Below are positions 49,444-59,691 of a stretch of DNA of 64,000 nucleotides, in pieces. A model generated the notes under the pieces. It did no database searches, was not told where the DNA came from, and was given only the letters and a program-made list of their open reading frames with translations. Source of the DNA: Basidiobolus meristosporus CBS 931.73 (lineage: Eukaryota > Basidiobolomycota > Basidiobolomycetes > Basidiobolales > Basidiobolaceae); assembly GCA_002104905.1 (NCBI GenBank), contig MCFE01000320.1, positions 31,521 through 95,520 on the forward strand, given 5' to 3'. Positions within the stretch are counted from its first letter, which is position 1. Each line of letters opens with the position of its first letter. A program made the translations under genes and the position numbers.

Positions 49444-50151
49444 TTACATCTGGGCGGCCCTTTTATCCCGGTCGTTTCTCTGCTGTAGGAAATACTCCAC
49501 TTTCCGATCGAACAGGCTACCGTCGCCGTCGGTCATGATGCTGATGTTGTCACTCTGTCTTCTGGTGAAGATGGCGGTGGCAGAGAGGATGGCTCCTTTG
49601 TACCTTGTTGCGGACGGGAGTGAGGAGATCATAGGGATGTGGGTGAGTGACGGCACATGGAACCTTCTCTTGCCACGATCCAGCACTTTCAGACCCACCG
49701 TGAGCAGCAGAGATTCCGTTCCCGTCGCAAACCTCTCCGCCTTGTCCAGAATGGAGATTTCTCGTTTGGACACATCCAAGATGGCCATGACCCTCCCTTT
49801 GGGACCGAAGCACAGAAATTGCTCTTTGGCGCGTTCCCAGGTGAAAAGGACATCTTTCCAGGTGAATTGGAACCACACTGGCCGGCGATCGTCATTGTCA
49901 AAGATCACCTGGGACTTGTAGCATCTGCTATCGAGGCGGAGAAAGGTGGCCCGTTTGGTTGGGTTCGACTCCCACAAGGGAATATCCTCCTTTTCCTCGT
50001 CGTCAATCACGAGATGCATGGCATCCATGTCTCTCCTGGGCCCAGTGGGTTCATTGCGATAGACGATCTCCCCAGTCAACGTGTCAACTAGGTTTGTAGT
50101 CTGTTTCGGGCCGTCCTTCAGCTTCTCAATGCGAAATACGATGTATCCCAT
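49444..50151 (-). CDS. Unrecognised 235-aa protein, possibly a tubby-like C-terminal (LURP-one) fold
   Basis: It is a single-exon gene starting MGYIVFRIEKLKDGPKQTTN. I do not recognise the family with confidence. It has alternating beta-strand-like segments (NLVDTLTGEIVYRNEP, RATFLRLDSRCYKSQVIFD, PVWFQFTWKDVLFTWERA, EQFLCFGPKGRVMAILDVSK) typical of small tubby/LURP-one-like barrels, which use the pattern of a polar strand, a turn, and W/F strands. The C-terminal 40 residues (SIMTDGDGSLFDRKVEYFLQQRNDRDKR) look helical and charged. No signal peptide or membrane segment is seen. Coding is supported by an uninterrupted frame, typical codon use, and a TATAA-like ATAAAATAAAG upstream. Confidence 0.7.
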   Translation of the reverse strand: MGYIVFRIEKLKDGPKQTTNLVDTLTGEIVYRNEPTGPRRDMDAMHLVIDDEEKEDIPLWESNPTKRATFLRLDSRCYKSQVIFDNDDRRPVWFQFTWKDVLFTWERAKEQFLCFGPKGRVMAILDVSKREISILDKAERFATGTESLLLTVGLKVLDRGKRRFHVPSLTHIPMISSLPSATRYKGAILSATAIFTRRQSDNISIMTDGDGSLFDRKVEYFLQQRNDRDKRAAQM

Positions 50152-51158
50152 GGTACTCTAGATGCACCAGGGGGATCTGGTCGGCTTATAAAATAAAGAT
50201 CCGCCCTATCAGCTGGCTAGTATTGGCCAGATAGATGAATTTTCGCAAAGCTTATTTATCTCATTCGCGGAGAGCCAGAGGTGTTGAGCTGGAGAGCAGC
50301 TTTGGTGGACAAATCCAGATGGTTTATTTCATGCTGATATCATCGAAGATGTTACTCTTCGTCATTGGTAACCGTTCTGGGTGTGATTGATCGTACTTCT
50401 GAAACTCTGATGAAACGATCAATCTGTTTCTAGCCAACTGATACAGTTGCCTGATTGGGGTGCCTTTCCGAGTTGACCCATCACATTAACGTGGCGGAGA
50501 TTCAACTGTTGAAGAATGTGGTATTTCCTAACAATTGGCGAACTATTCATAAATGCTGAAAAATGTAGGCAGAGAGCTGATGGTATTTACTAATCTTTGG
50601 CAGGGTCTGATCGCTATTGTACGTGAATACTTCAATCTTTTGCAATTATACTGACAACTGCTATAATAGCTGAAGCAGTTAGTGTCACAGCCAATACAAG
50701 CCCATCTAATTGCTTATATCCTTCCGCATCATGTTTCGGTACCAGAATAGTATTCAGCTATCTAGTGGTTAATCAAAATCTGAGTAACCCACTATAGTAG
50801 TAGCCAGATCTTTACTTCCAATCCTCCTGATCAGTCAGCATTGCACCGCTCACTTGATATGATATGCTACTCACCAGCCGCGGGGTAAACCACGCAATGG
50901 CAAATGTGGGGGAAAAAGGTTTCGCTCATTCAATTTACAGGGCAGGGGGTGGACTACCAATCGCCATTTTTGGTTAAATCTGGGTTGTTTTTGATAAACA
51001 CATTGAAATGCACCTTGGCTTGCTGAGGAGAAGGAAAGGGGCATTAGTTTGCTTATTTCTCTTGTCCATAAGGGGTAAGCAGCCAGTGGGTATAAATGGA
51101 AGCTCTAGTGAGATTTATCAAGGTATCCACTAAGTGCTATATCTCTTTTTAAAATAGA
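50152..51158. promoter_or_regulatory. AT-rich intergenic region and promoter of the first Gly/Asn-rich gene
   Basis: No gene is seen. From about 50845 the sequence resembles the region upstream of the second paralogue (52890-53194): CACTTGATATGAT, CTCACCAGCC, GGGGTA, and the GGCAGGGGGTGGACT block. A TATA-like GTATAAATGGAAGCTCT at about 51088 is followed by a conserved leader to the ATG. Confidence 0.6.
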
Positions 51159-52301
51159 ATGAAATTCTCCGCTCCTAGAATCTTGTGCTTCCTCTCTGGT
51201 TTGGCAGCAATCAACGCTGCAGCTTTCGATCGGAGATTGCAAGCTAGAAGCGGTGGGGCCTATGATGTGACGGATGTATTTGGTGGAGGTAATGGCGGAA
51301 ATGGCGATTCTAACGGCAATGGCGCTAATGATAATGGAGGAAACGGAACTGGTGCCTATGGCTCTGGAAATGCCGGCAACGGAGGAAATGGAGCTGGCGC
51401 CTATGACTCTGGAAACGCTGGTAACGATAATGGAGGAAATGGAATTGGCGCTTATAACTCTGGAAACGGAGGCAATGGTGATGATAATGGCGGTAATGGC
51501 AACGGAGGCAACGGTGATGACAATGAAGGAAATGGAGCTGGCACCTACGATTCTGGAAACGGCGGTAATGGTAACGGTAACGGAGGCAATGGCAATGGAG
51601 GAAATGGTGGTAGTAATGACAACGGCGGCAATGGGGCTAGTGCCTATGATACCGGAAATGGTGGTAATAGCAACGGTAACGGAGACAACGGTGGTGGCAA
51701 TGGCAATGGAGGAAATGGAGCTGACGCCTACGATTCTGGAAACGGCGGTAATGGTAATGGTAATGAAGGTAATGACAATGGAGGAAATGGAGGTAGTAAA
51801 GGCAATGGAGGCAATGGTGCTGGTGCCTATGATACTGGAAACGGTGGCGATGACAGCGGTAACGGAGGTAACGGTGGTGCAAATGGAGGAAATGGAGCTG
51901 GCACTTACGACTCTGGAAACGGAGTTAGTGGGGATGGTAATGGCGGTAATGACAACGGAGGAAACGGAGCTGGCACCTATGACTCTGGAAAAGGTGGAAA
52001 TGGCAATGGAGGTAATGGCGATGGAGGCAACGGAGCTGGCGCCTATGACTCTGGAAATGGTGGCAATGGCAATGGAAACGGTGATGGGAATGGAAGCAAT
52101 GGGGCTAGTGCTTATGACTCTGGAAACAGCGGCAATAATAACGGTAAAGGAGGTAACGGTGGTGGCAATGGCAATGGAGGAAATGGTGGTAGTAATGACA
52201 ATGGCGGCAATGGAGCTGGTGCCCATGATACTGGAAACGGAGCTGGCGCTTATGATTCTGGAAACGGAGGTAATGGGAATGGTAACGACGATTGCCAGTA
52301 A
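51159..52301 (+). CDS. Secreted Gly/Asn-rich repeat protein 1
   Basis: It has 380 aa. A signal peptide (MKFSAPRILCFLSGLAAINA) is followed by AFDRRLQARSGGAYDVTDVF, then about 330 residues of low-complexity GGNGGN/GNGNGGN interrupted every 20-35 residues by GAGAYDSGNGG or GAYDTGN units. It ends GNDDCQ, with a single Cys near the end. There is no known domain; it is probably an extracellular, cell-wall or matrix protein, by composition only. It is a tandem paralogue of the gene at 53195; the first 45 residues and leader are virtually identical. The codon pattern keeps all frames and the opposite strand open, so overlapping ORFs are artefacts. Confidence 0.75.
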   Translation: MKFSAPRILCFLSGLAAINAAAFDRRLQARSGGAYDVTDVFGGGNGGNGDSNGNGANDNGGNGTGAYGSGNAGNGGNGAGAYDSGNAGNDNGGNGIGAYNSGNGGNGDDNGGNGNGGNGDDNEGNGAGTYDSGNGGNGNGNGGNGNGGNGGSNDNGGNGASAYDTGNGGNSNGNGDNGGGNGNGGNGADAYDSGNGGNGNGNEGNDNGGNGGSKGNGGNGAGAYDTGNGGDDSGNGGNGGANGGNGAGTYDSGNGVSGDGNGGNDNGGNGAGTYDSGKGGNGNGGNGDGGNGAGAYDSGNGGNGNGNGDGNGSNGASAYDSGNSGNNNGKGGNGGGNGNGGNGGSNDNGGNGAGAHDTGNGAGAYDSGNGGNGNGNDDCQ

Positions 52302-53194
52302 TTATAGAGTCATATAATCTAAAATTTGCTATTGTATATAAATTCCATAAATAAAATCGAATATAGCTGATACTCACGACCCGAAGTAATACAGTGGCAA
52401 AAAGTGTGGAAAAACCCTCACTAACCACTCAGGATACAAGAAAGCAGTAAATTCCTATCTAAAAGCTGTTTGTTGATCTATGGCTCCAATAGTCATTTTC
52501 CAAGTTCAGTCGAAGATTCATCGATTTTTTGGATTATTTCCATTCTCTAATCCCTACCCAAGTAGAGAGCAATGTTCCAGAATAATGAGGTTGTCTGTAA
52601 AATGGTTGGACTATGCACTCAAACTAGAGCTAAATACTGCAATGAGTTGTGTATTTACTCGCCTTTCTTAAAACATTCTTGCGCTATACGGTGGTTACTC
52701 TACATATCAGAGTTTAGCAAAGAGTTGCTTGTCGTTTTGGTGAGAGTAATTCCCACTTTTACAATAACATCACTATATAAATAAATCCTTCCTAAACAGT
52801 TGTCCATAGTTGCAGTATATCAACATATTCTATTCGATTGGTGCAAATACCGAAATGTTATCGAGATCCTAACTCCCGATTCTCCAGAATAGCCAGTGAA
52901 ACATCGCTTACTTGATATGATGCAGCTCACCAGCCACGGGGTAGAGGAAGTTAAGGTGAATGTGGGGAAGAAGGTTTCGTTTACTCAATTCACCAGGCAG
53001 GGGGTGGACTCCTTACGATAGTTAACTCATTGAAATGTACCTTGGCTTGCTGAGACATAACTAGAAAAAGAAAGGGGCGTCAGTGTGCATATTCTTTATG
53101 TCCAAAAGGCTAATACTGTAAATTTGTATAAATAGAAGCTCTAGTGAGATATATCAAGGCATCCACTAAGTGCTATATCTCTTTTTAAAATAGA
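52302..53194. promoter_or_regulatory. Spacer and duplicated promoter of the second Gly/Asn-rich gene
   Basis: From about 52890 it matches the upstream region of gene 1 (CACTTGATATGAT or similar, CTCACCAGCC, GGGGTGGACTCC). The TATA-like GTATAAATAGAAGCTCT is near 53127, and the leader TATCTCTTTTTAAAATAGA-ATG is identical. The duplication unit is therefore gene plus about 300 bases of promoter. Confidence 0.65.
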
Positions 53195-54403
53195 ATGAAA
53201 TTCTCCGCTCCTAGAATCTTGTGCTTCCTCTCTGGTTTGGCAGCAATCAACGCTGCAGCTTTCGATCGGAGATTGCAAGCTAGAAGCGGTGGGGCCTATG
53301 ATGTGACGGATGTATTTGATGGTGGAAATGGTGGAAATGGCGATTCTAACGGCAATGGTGGTGATGGTAATGGAGGAAACGGAGCTGGTGCCTATGGCTC
53401 TGGAAATGGCGGCAACGGAAACCAAGGCGGTGGAAATGGTGGTAACGGTGCTGGTGCTTACGACTCTGGCAATGATGGTAATGAAAACGGCGGTAACGGT
53501 GCTGGTGCTTATGACTCTGGAAACGGCAATGGTGGTAATGGAGGAAACGGAAATGGCGGCAACAGAAACGGCGGTAATGGAGATAGTAATGGAGATGGAG
53601 GTAGCGGAGCCGGTGCTTATGACTCTGGCAGTGGAGGTAGTAATGGAAACGGCGGTAACGGTAACGGCAATGAAGGTAATCGAGATGATAATAGCGGTAA
53701 CGGAAACGGTGCTGGCGCTTACGACTCTGGAAACGGCAACAGTGGTAATGGAAGTGGAGGCCGTGAAGACGGCAATGGAAACGGAATCGGTGGTAATGGA
53801 AATGGAGGTAACGGAGCCGGCGCCTATGACTCTGGAAATAGGGACAACGGAGATGGAAATAGCGGCAGTAGCAACGGGAATGGAGGGAACGGAGCTGGTA
53901 TTTATGACTCTGGAAATGGAGGAAGCGGAAACGGCAGTAACGGCAACGGATTCAATGGAGATGGTAATGGAAACGATGGCAACGAAGCCAGTGCCTATGG
54001 CTCTGGAAATGGTGGAAACGAAAACGGCGGTAACGGCAACGGAGGTAATGGAGATGGTAATGGTAATGGTGCTGGCACTTATGACTCTGGTAATGGAAAT
54101 GGTAATGGTGGTAGCGGGGAAGGTAGCATTGGCAATAGAGATAGTAATAGCGGTAATGGAAACGGTAGCAACGGTGCTGGCGCTTACGACTCCGGAAACG
54201 GCAACGCTGGTAACAAAAACGGAGGCAATGATGATGGCAATGAAACCGGTGGAAATGGAACAGGTGCTTATGACTCTGGAAACGGAAACGGTGGTAACGG
54301 CAACGGGGGTAATGGAGATGGCAGTGGAAACGGTGCTAGTGCTAATGACTCGGGAAACAATGGTGGTAATGGCACCGGGAATGGTAATGACAATTGTCAG
54401 TAA
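53195..54403 (+). CDS. Secreted Gly/Asn-rich repeat protein 2
   Basis: It has 402 aa, with the same signal peptide and mature start (AAFDRRLQARSGGAYDVTDVF) as the gene at 51159. The repeat body is GNGGNG/NGNGGN with GAGAYDSGNGN units, more irregular and with more Glu/Arg/Asp (GREDGN, GNRDDN) than copy 1. It ends GNDNCQ. The N-terminus is conserved while the repeats differ in number and order, which points to slippage within the repeat after duplication. Function unknown. Extracellular location is inferred from the signal peptide. Confidence 0.75.
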   Translation: MKFSAPRILCFLSGLAAINAAAFDRRLQARSGGAYDVTDVFDGGNGGNGDSNGNGGDGNGGNGAGAYGSGNGGNGNQGGGNGGNGAGAYDSGNDGNENGGNGAGAYDSGNGNGGNGGNGNGGNRNGGNGDSNGDGGSGAGAYDSGSGGSNGNGGNGNGNEGNRDDNSGNGNGAGAYDSGNGNSGNGSGGREDGNGNGIGGNGNGGNGAGAYDSGNRDNGDGNSGSSNGNGGNGAGIYDSGNGGSGNGSNGNGFNGDGNGNDGNEASAYGSGNGGNENGGNGNGGNGDGNGNGAGTYDSGNGNGNGGSGEGSIGNRDSNSGNGNGSNGAGAYDSGNGNAGNKNGGNDDGNETGGNGTGAYDSGNGNGGNGNGGNGDGSGNGASANDSGNNGGNGTGNGNDNCQ

Positions 54404-57400
54404 CACATGGAGTTATGGTAGAATGATAATGTATTTATAATCTATATCACCCATAAATAAAATTGCTTAATTGATATCACTTCTCTATTTATAATATAAA
54501 TCTCTCGTGGGTTCGACCCCCCCCCCACCTGGGTTGCAAGTATTTTATCATATGCAATCTGTTAGGAGGGACACTACATTATTTTAACCCTCGCCAGAGA
54601 AAATACTGAATTAAAATGCCGGCAGAAGCAAAGAATAGGCCATAATCGGCAGGGTTGAGGTCCGACGCCTTGGTGATGGCAAGTAGTGCTCTGCGTGGAA
54701 GATTGGCTGGCATTAATGTGTTGTTCTGAATACCAACTAAGCCCATTGTGGCTTGGTTTTTCTCCTAATATCTATTTATTAATATGAAGAGGTGGCCAAG
54801 GCGCTGCATTCTGGTTGCAGTCTCTTCGAAGGCCTTACTGCAGTTGACATTATGGTTGCTATCCATTCCAAGATCTCCTCAATAATAATTGCTTGGGCTA
54901 TGGGTCTTTAGCTATTTTGCATTCCAAGACTAGAAATTCCACATTATTGAGTTATACCAGCATATTTTGCTATACACTTTGACACTCTTACAATATGGTC
55001 AATCAATGATAGCTACTACTGCCTGAACAGTAGACAATAAGCTCTACTGGATTAGCATGCAATATGTTACATCCTCTTTGAAGAGTATGGGTCTCCAAGC
55101 CCTTTGAGCTAGCTGAGTATGAGTAGTGGAGAGTATCTGCCAAGTTGTACTGTCTATAAAGAAGGAAGCCATTATAGAGACTGTAGTTTACATCATTATA
55201 ACTCAGTTTTTGACTGCCCTGTATTATGTTGGGTTTGACTGGTGCCTTCAGTGGACTAACTTGATTACATGACACTATCAGTAGTAATATCCACAATATT
55301 GTAGGAGTGCTAATTACAATGTTTCAATTGCATAAATATCATCAAGCAGAAAACCATATCATATCATTTCTTTGCTAATAAACTGATTCCATTCATATCA
55401 CCATCTAAATTAGTCTTCTGTCTATCTATAGTAACTACCCTTGGTTTCAAAACTACCATCCTCCAGAATGGTATAGACAACTTCTGTAAGGAACCAACTT
55501 GAGTGCATCATCATTGCAATTTGCTGTGGAATTTAGCACTTCCATTCTATGCACATCATTGGGATTCTCTACAAGTTTTATATATTACATCATTTGCAAG
55601 ATACAAATCCCTGAATCATAAAGTCCTCATCAAATGTTTATATTCCATGCTTAAAGCAATTTAACATGAATATACCTACAACCAAGATAATGCTGTCAAG
55701 GAGGGAATGGTGCAGGAGACAAAGAGGTTAATGACAAAATATTCTTAAAAATATAATTATCAGAACTCTTAAAGATTAGTCTTTTCCTTTCTTACTACAA
55801 CTCTGAACATCATTTGTTAATAAGCTAAAGCTATATTAGGTTGCTGGCTAATTCTCATAGTGTAGCAGCCAAAGTGAGTCATTTCAAGTCTGCTATTGAT
55901 TGAATACTATAGCTTAGTACTTTGGTACAGAAACAAGCATATATCTCTAGCAATGGTAGAGGCAAATCAAGTGGTAGAGCTACTGCAAATGAAAAGTGAC
56001 TCCAAGCTTTATCAATCTTGCTTACTGCAAGCCATGTACAATTGTAAGCACATTAAGTGATCTGCACAGTTTGCTCTAGGCAATCTTTAGCAGGCAATAT
56101 GCATTGTACATGTTCAGAGGGCTGCAGCAGGACATAACATGAAGGGCTATATAAAGAGTGCTCCACTCCCTCCTGCATAGCATACTCAAATGCTTTGGCT
56201 TCACCCTTCATTTCAAGACTAGGTACAGCTTGACACTTAGTGTTGAGGCAGTAACCACAGCTTAAAGAGTGGCAAGACCAAGAATCACTGCCACAGTGTC
56301 AAAGCGCAAATTGATAGCTGAATAATATGGTTGCAATTACATGGGCTACTTTATAGCATGGTGGGCTATATATTATGGTTTGTTTGGGTGAATTTTATTA
56401 GAGAGTGTTCTAGTATGGGTATTATTGAGGATAGAGTGTTGAACTCAATGTGCTACTACTCTAAAATTACCTGAAGTCTATGATTTCCATGAATAGTATG
56501 ATTCATGATCAACACCCTTACTTCTTAAAAGGTGCCATTTCAGTGCAAATATCTCCATCAATTGCAGGTTGCTTTACAATATCAATAATTCTAGTGGACA
56601 AGTTACTGCCTTTAGCACACGTTATTCACTGTCTGTTACAACCTAGAGATGCAACTCTACTAATGTTACAGAAATAGGAATCTCAAACAGCTATTAAAGT
56701 CATTGCTTTAGTAGAACATCTCAGCGTATTGGCAGTAACTTGACATGTTGAAGGAATAGCATTGAATGTGTGATGTTATCTGCAGTACTTGAAATGGATT
56801 TACACATGTTTAAACAAGTATAAATAGATACTCTGGTGGACGTAATCAATATGCATGCTTGATAGCATTTCTAATATAAAGTTTTAGATGTCACTTGGCT
56901 AATGTTGATCTTACTAGTGAGATCTTTATTGCATATGCCTGCAAATTGTGTATTGGTAGCTATATTACACATGCTACATTGCCTGAATGAACAGCCATTT
57001 GTTAATCAGCACAGACAATAGTAGTGACCATACCATGCATATTTCAGCTCAATAATCAATATCAATGAATTAGTGATTTCAGCAACTATTAATTAGTAAC
57101 ATGGCACATTTGTACTAAAATTGTGTGCATTTAGCACCAAAGTGCCTTTCACTAGTAATAACTTGATTGTAGCTGCTTTAGACAGTACAGTATGTTGTAG
57201 TATTGCAGTTTGCTCCTGTATTTGGCTCTCAGTTGTTGCAATATTGTTGAGTGATGTTGTAATCAGAGAAGCAACTCTGCTGTTGAATGGTTTGCAAATT
57301 CTGAACAGTGGTTGTGGTGGTTGTCACCCTCTTCAGTATATATTAATGGCTCCTATTTATTGCTACAACTAGCATTAGACTACAAAGTGTGAGAGCAATT

Positions 57401-57613
57401 GTTAGTGTAAGCTGCATGATGATGAGAGAGTAAGCTATTGGTGACAATGACTGAGCTGGACTTCTGTACAAATATTCCTAGGGGTGGATTATGGCTCCCC
57501 TAATAAGTGTTGCCCCCTACAGATTTCCTTGAATGTAATGAGCTGCCATCTTACACTATGCAATATGGGCTGTAGCAGTGGCAGCATAGTGCTTCAACAC
57601 AATTCTTTTCTAT
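54404..57613. other. AT-rich subtelomeric stretch without supportable genes
   Basis: There are only short frames with many stops. A few words suggest eroded Copia sequence: near 55930-55990 a frame reads KQAYISLAMVEAN, like the Copia KQPTVALSTTEAEY region, and near 56495-56520 SMIHDQ resembles the Copia integrase. A GGGTTCGACCCCCC word near 54509 resembles a tRNA T-arm but has no tRNA around it. Confidence 0.5.
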
Positions 57614-58347
57614 TAGACTTGTTCTGTTGGATAGTGCCCCATTGAGCCATGAGTGCCAAATGATGCCATAGTGTGCCAGGGAGGCCAAGTGAGCCTATAC
57701 TTGGCCACAGAGTGTGAAACATAGCACTGCATCTTCATGCAAAGTAGCCGCTGTGTTTCACCTATTGTGTTGGAGAAGATTCATTTTTTGACCTTTTTTT
57801 TGGATCAATGTTGTGCAGGATATGTAAGAGCACAGAAGGACTGAAGACATGCATCAGGTACTCAATACCTATGGCACTCTGAATCAAGCTCCTGTAGCTA
57901 GTATCATATCACAAAAATGAATGGCACTATCTTGGTCCACTGGTACTATCAGGCACTATATTTAAATATTAGCCCTAAAGTAAGACCTATACAAAGCACT
58001 TATAGTGCCAGATAGTACCAGTGGGCCAAGATAGTGCCATTCATTTTTGTGATATGATACTAGCTACAGGAGCTAGATTCAGAGTGCCATAGGTATTGAG
58101 TACCTGATGCATTTCTTCAGTCCTTGTGTGCTCTTACACATCCTGCACAACATTGATCCAAAAAAAAGGTCAAAAAATGGATCTTCTCCAACACAATGGG
58201 TGAAACACAGAGGCTGCTTTGCATGAAGATGCAGAGCTATGTTTTACACTCTGTGGCTAAGTATAGGCTCACTTGGCCTCCCTGGCACACTATGGCATCA
58301 TTTGGGACTCATGGCTCAATGTGGCACTATCCAACAGAACAAGTCTA
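57614..58347. mobile_element. Foldback (long inverted-repeat) element, 734 bp
   Basis: Left arm 57614-57960 and right arm 58001-58347 are each 347 bases and nearly perfect reverse complements, with a 40-base AT-rich spacer. Outer ends read TAGACTTGTTCTGTTGGATAG on the left and the complement on the right. Arms contain many GGCACTAT/ATAGTGCC words. The same terminal sequence (GACCTGTTCCGTTGGATAGTG) marks the inner end of the Harbinger-like fragment at 58786, so this may be a non-autonomous derivative moved by that transposase. No coding sequence. Confidence 0.85.
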
Positions 58348-58785
58348 TTGTACATACATTGAAATAGGTCACAGTTCTATTGAAGTAATTGTAAATATCA
58401 TTTCAAGCTAAATTATCTTATGCGCCTGACAATTTTACTTTTGTAGATGAGAATTGTTAGCTAGTATGTAGGTACCATAGGCCACTTTGAGTGCGGGTCA
58501 GATGAAATTTGTTTGGCCCTGGAAAGGAACTATGAAATTTACAATAACTCCAACATTGCTATCTACTTGAGTAAGTACATACACATCTCATCTATTCAAA
58601 CTTGCTCCCCACATGATCCTGAGTATATGTCCAATTTATCTGCCAAATATACACCATTAGTCAACTAAAGGCAGGGTTCATAACATTAGTAATCACTACT
58701 AAAGAACTACTGCCACCAAATGTACAGAAAAGTCCACTTGTAGTGTTAATTCTGGAGAATCAAGTCTTGATTATAATATAATAGA
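58348..58785. other. AT-rich spacer between foldback element and transposon fragment
   Basis: I see no gene or repeat that I can support here. Confidence 0.5.
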
Positions 58786-59691
58786 CCTGTTCCGTTGGAT
58801 AGTGCCACATAGTGCCAGCCTGTCTATAGTGCCAGATTGATCTGGCACTATCTGGCACTAGAATTTCTAACATCATGCCAGTGGTAGGTTATAGTTGCTG
58901 GCAATTTTACTCAATTTTAGTTATGTTGCTCAGAGTTGTGCTTTCCTTGATTTATTTACTCTTCATAATGCTCCAGACACATTTCTCTCAGTGGATGTCT
59001 TCTTGTATGAATATACTGTGCATTGATAAGTATCTTAACTATTTTACCTATTCTGCTGTTTTCTCCTATATATGACTTTCCTCTGCATTTACCTGCCAAT
59101 ATGCTGAGTCTCTTCAGATATCCAAATGTATGCTCTACCCTCACTCTGAAATGATTAAAAATCTCATTGTAGAGCTTCTGCTTCCTGCTAAGCACACCAT
59201 TCCTTGGCTTCCTATAAGCTGTAATATATCCTTATCTCTGACAATCCTCTCCTATATAAGCTAAGTCTGCCATATATTTCTCCCCTCTACTGAATTCTGG
59301 ATGATTCTCCACCCAGAGTGCTTTGGCATGGCTACTTCCAGCAAATGGCCCACTAAACCAGATGATGTTACCCTCAATGTCAGACAGTGCTTGAAACTTC
59401 AGACAGTGTGCCTTGTACTTGCCAGAATAAAAGTACCTCTGCCATCTAGAAGGTCCGTTAATCCTGACTGGGAAAGTATCCAAAATACTCCTTATATGGA
59501 ACCTGTTGCTGAACACTCTGGGATATGGAAGTCTATTGGAGCTTCTAAACCTAGTACTCCAAGCTTGCTCTAAGTCATTCATACCCTCTGCAAGGTGGTT
59601 TGCCATTGCTGTCAGCTGAGAATGAAAGCTTCTAGGACTTTTGTTGCCATGGATGGTGGGATGAAACCTTGTAAGGCAACGGTTCTTGTAA
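58786..59691 (-). mobile_element. PIF/Harbinger-like DNA transposon, 3' part, cut off at 59691
   Basis: Its inner terminus at 58786 (GACCTGTTCCGTTGG) with a nearby GGCACTATCTGGCACTA hairpin matches the ends of the foldback element. The transposase reads on the minus strand toward it. The other half of the element is missing: at 59691 it runs directly into a G-run and the 3' end of a telomeric retroelement. Confidence 0.78.
58956..59690 (-). pseudogene. DDE_4-type (Harbinger-like) transposase, truncated, one stop
   Basis: A single minus-strand frame runs from the break at about 59690 to TAA 58956-58958, interrupted by one TAA at about 59230 in ...GEDCQR*GYITAYRK. Visible catalytic region: LDTFPVRINGPSRWQRYFYS with the first Asp, YKAHCLKFQALSDIEGNI with the second Asp, and VRVEHTFGYLKRLS with the Glu, the usual place of the E in PIF/Harbinger transposases. 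The N-terminus is absent. The stop could derive from CAA by C-to-T. Confidence 0.8.

Noticed and set aside
51105-54440. Long ORFs on the minus strand and in a second plus frame across both Gly/Asn-rich genes
   Set aside because: The GGN/AAY codon repeat leaves other frames open and gives repetitive Ser/Ile/Thr or Met/Glu/Ala strings without domains. Only the frame with a signal peptide and stable mature end is credible.
54505-54530. T-arm-like GGGTTCGACCCCCC as a tRNA gene
   Set aside because: No A box, anticodon arm or acceptor stem can be found around it.
55003-55296. 97-aa minus-strand ORF in the subtelomere
   Set aside because: No recognisable motif, AT-rich surroundings full of stops; probably chance.
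56480-56677. Small ORF with SMIHDQ near its start as a Copia integrase gene
   Set aside because: Only a few residues match, and the rest has no similarity; at most an eroded relic.
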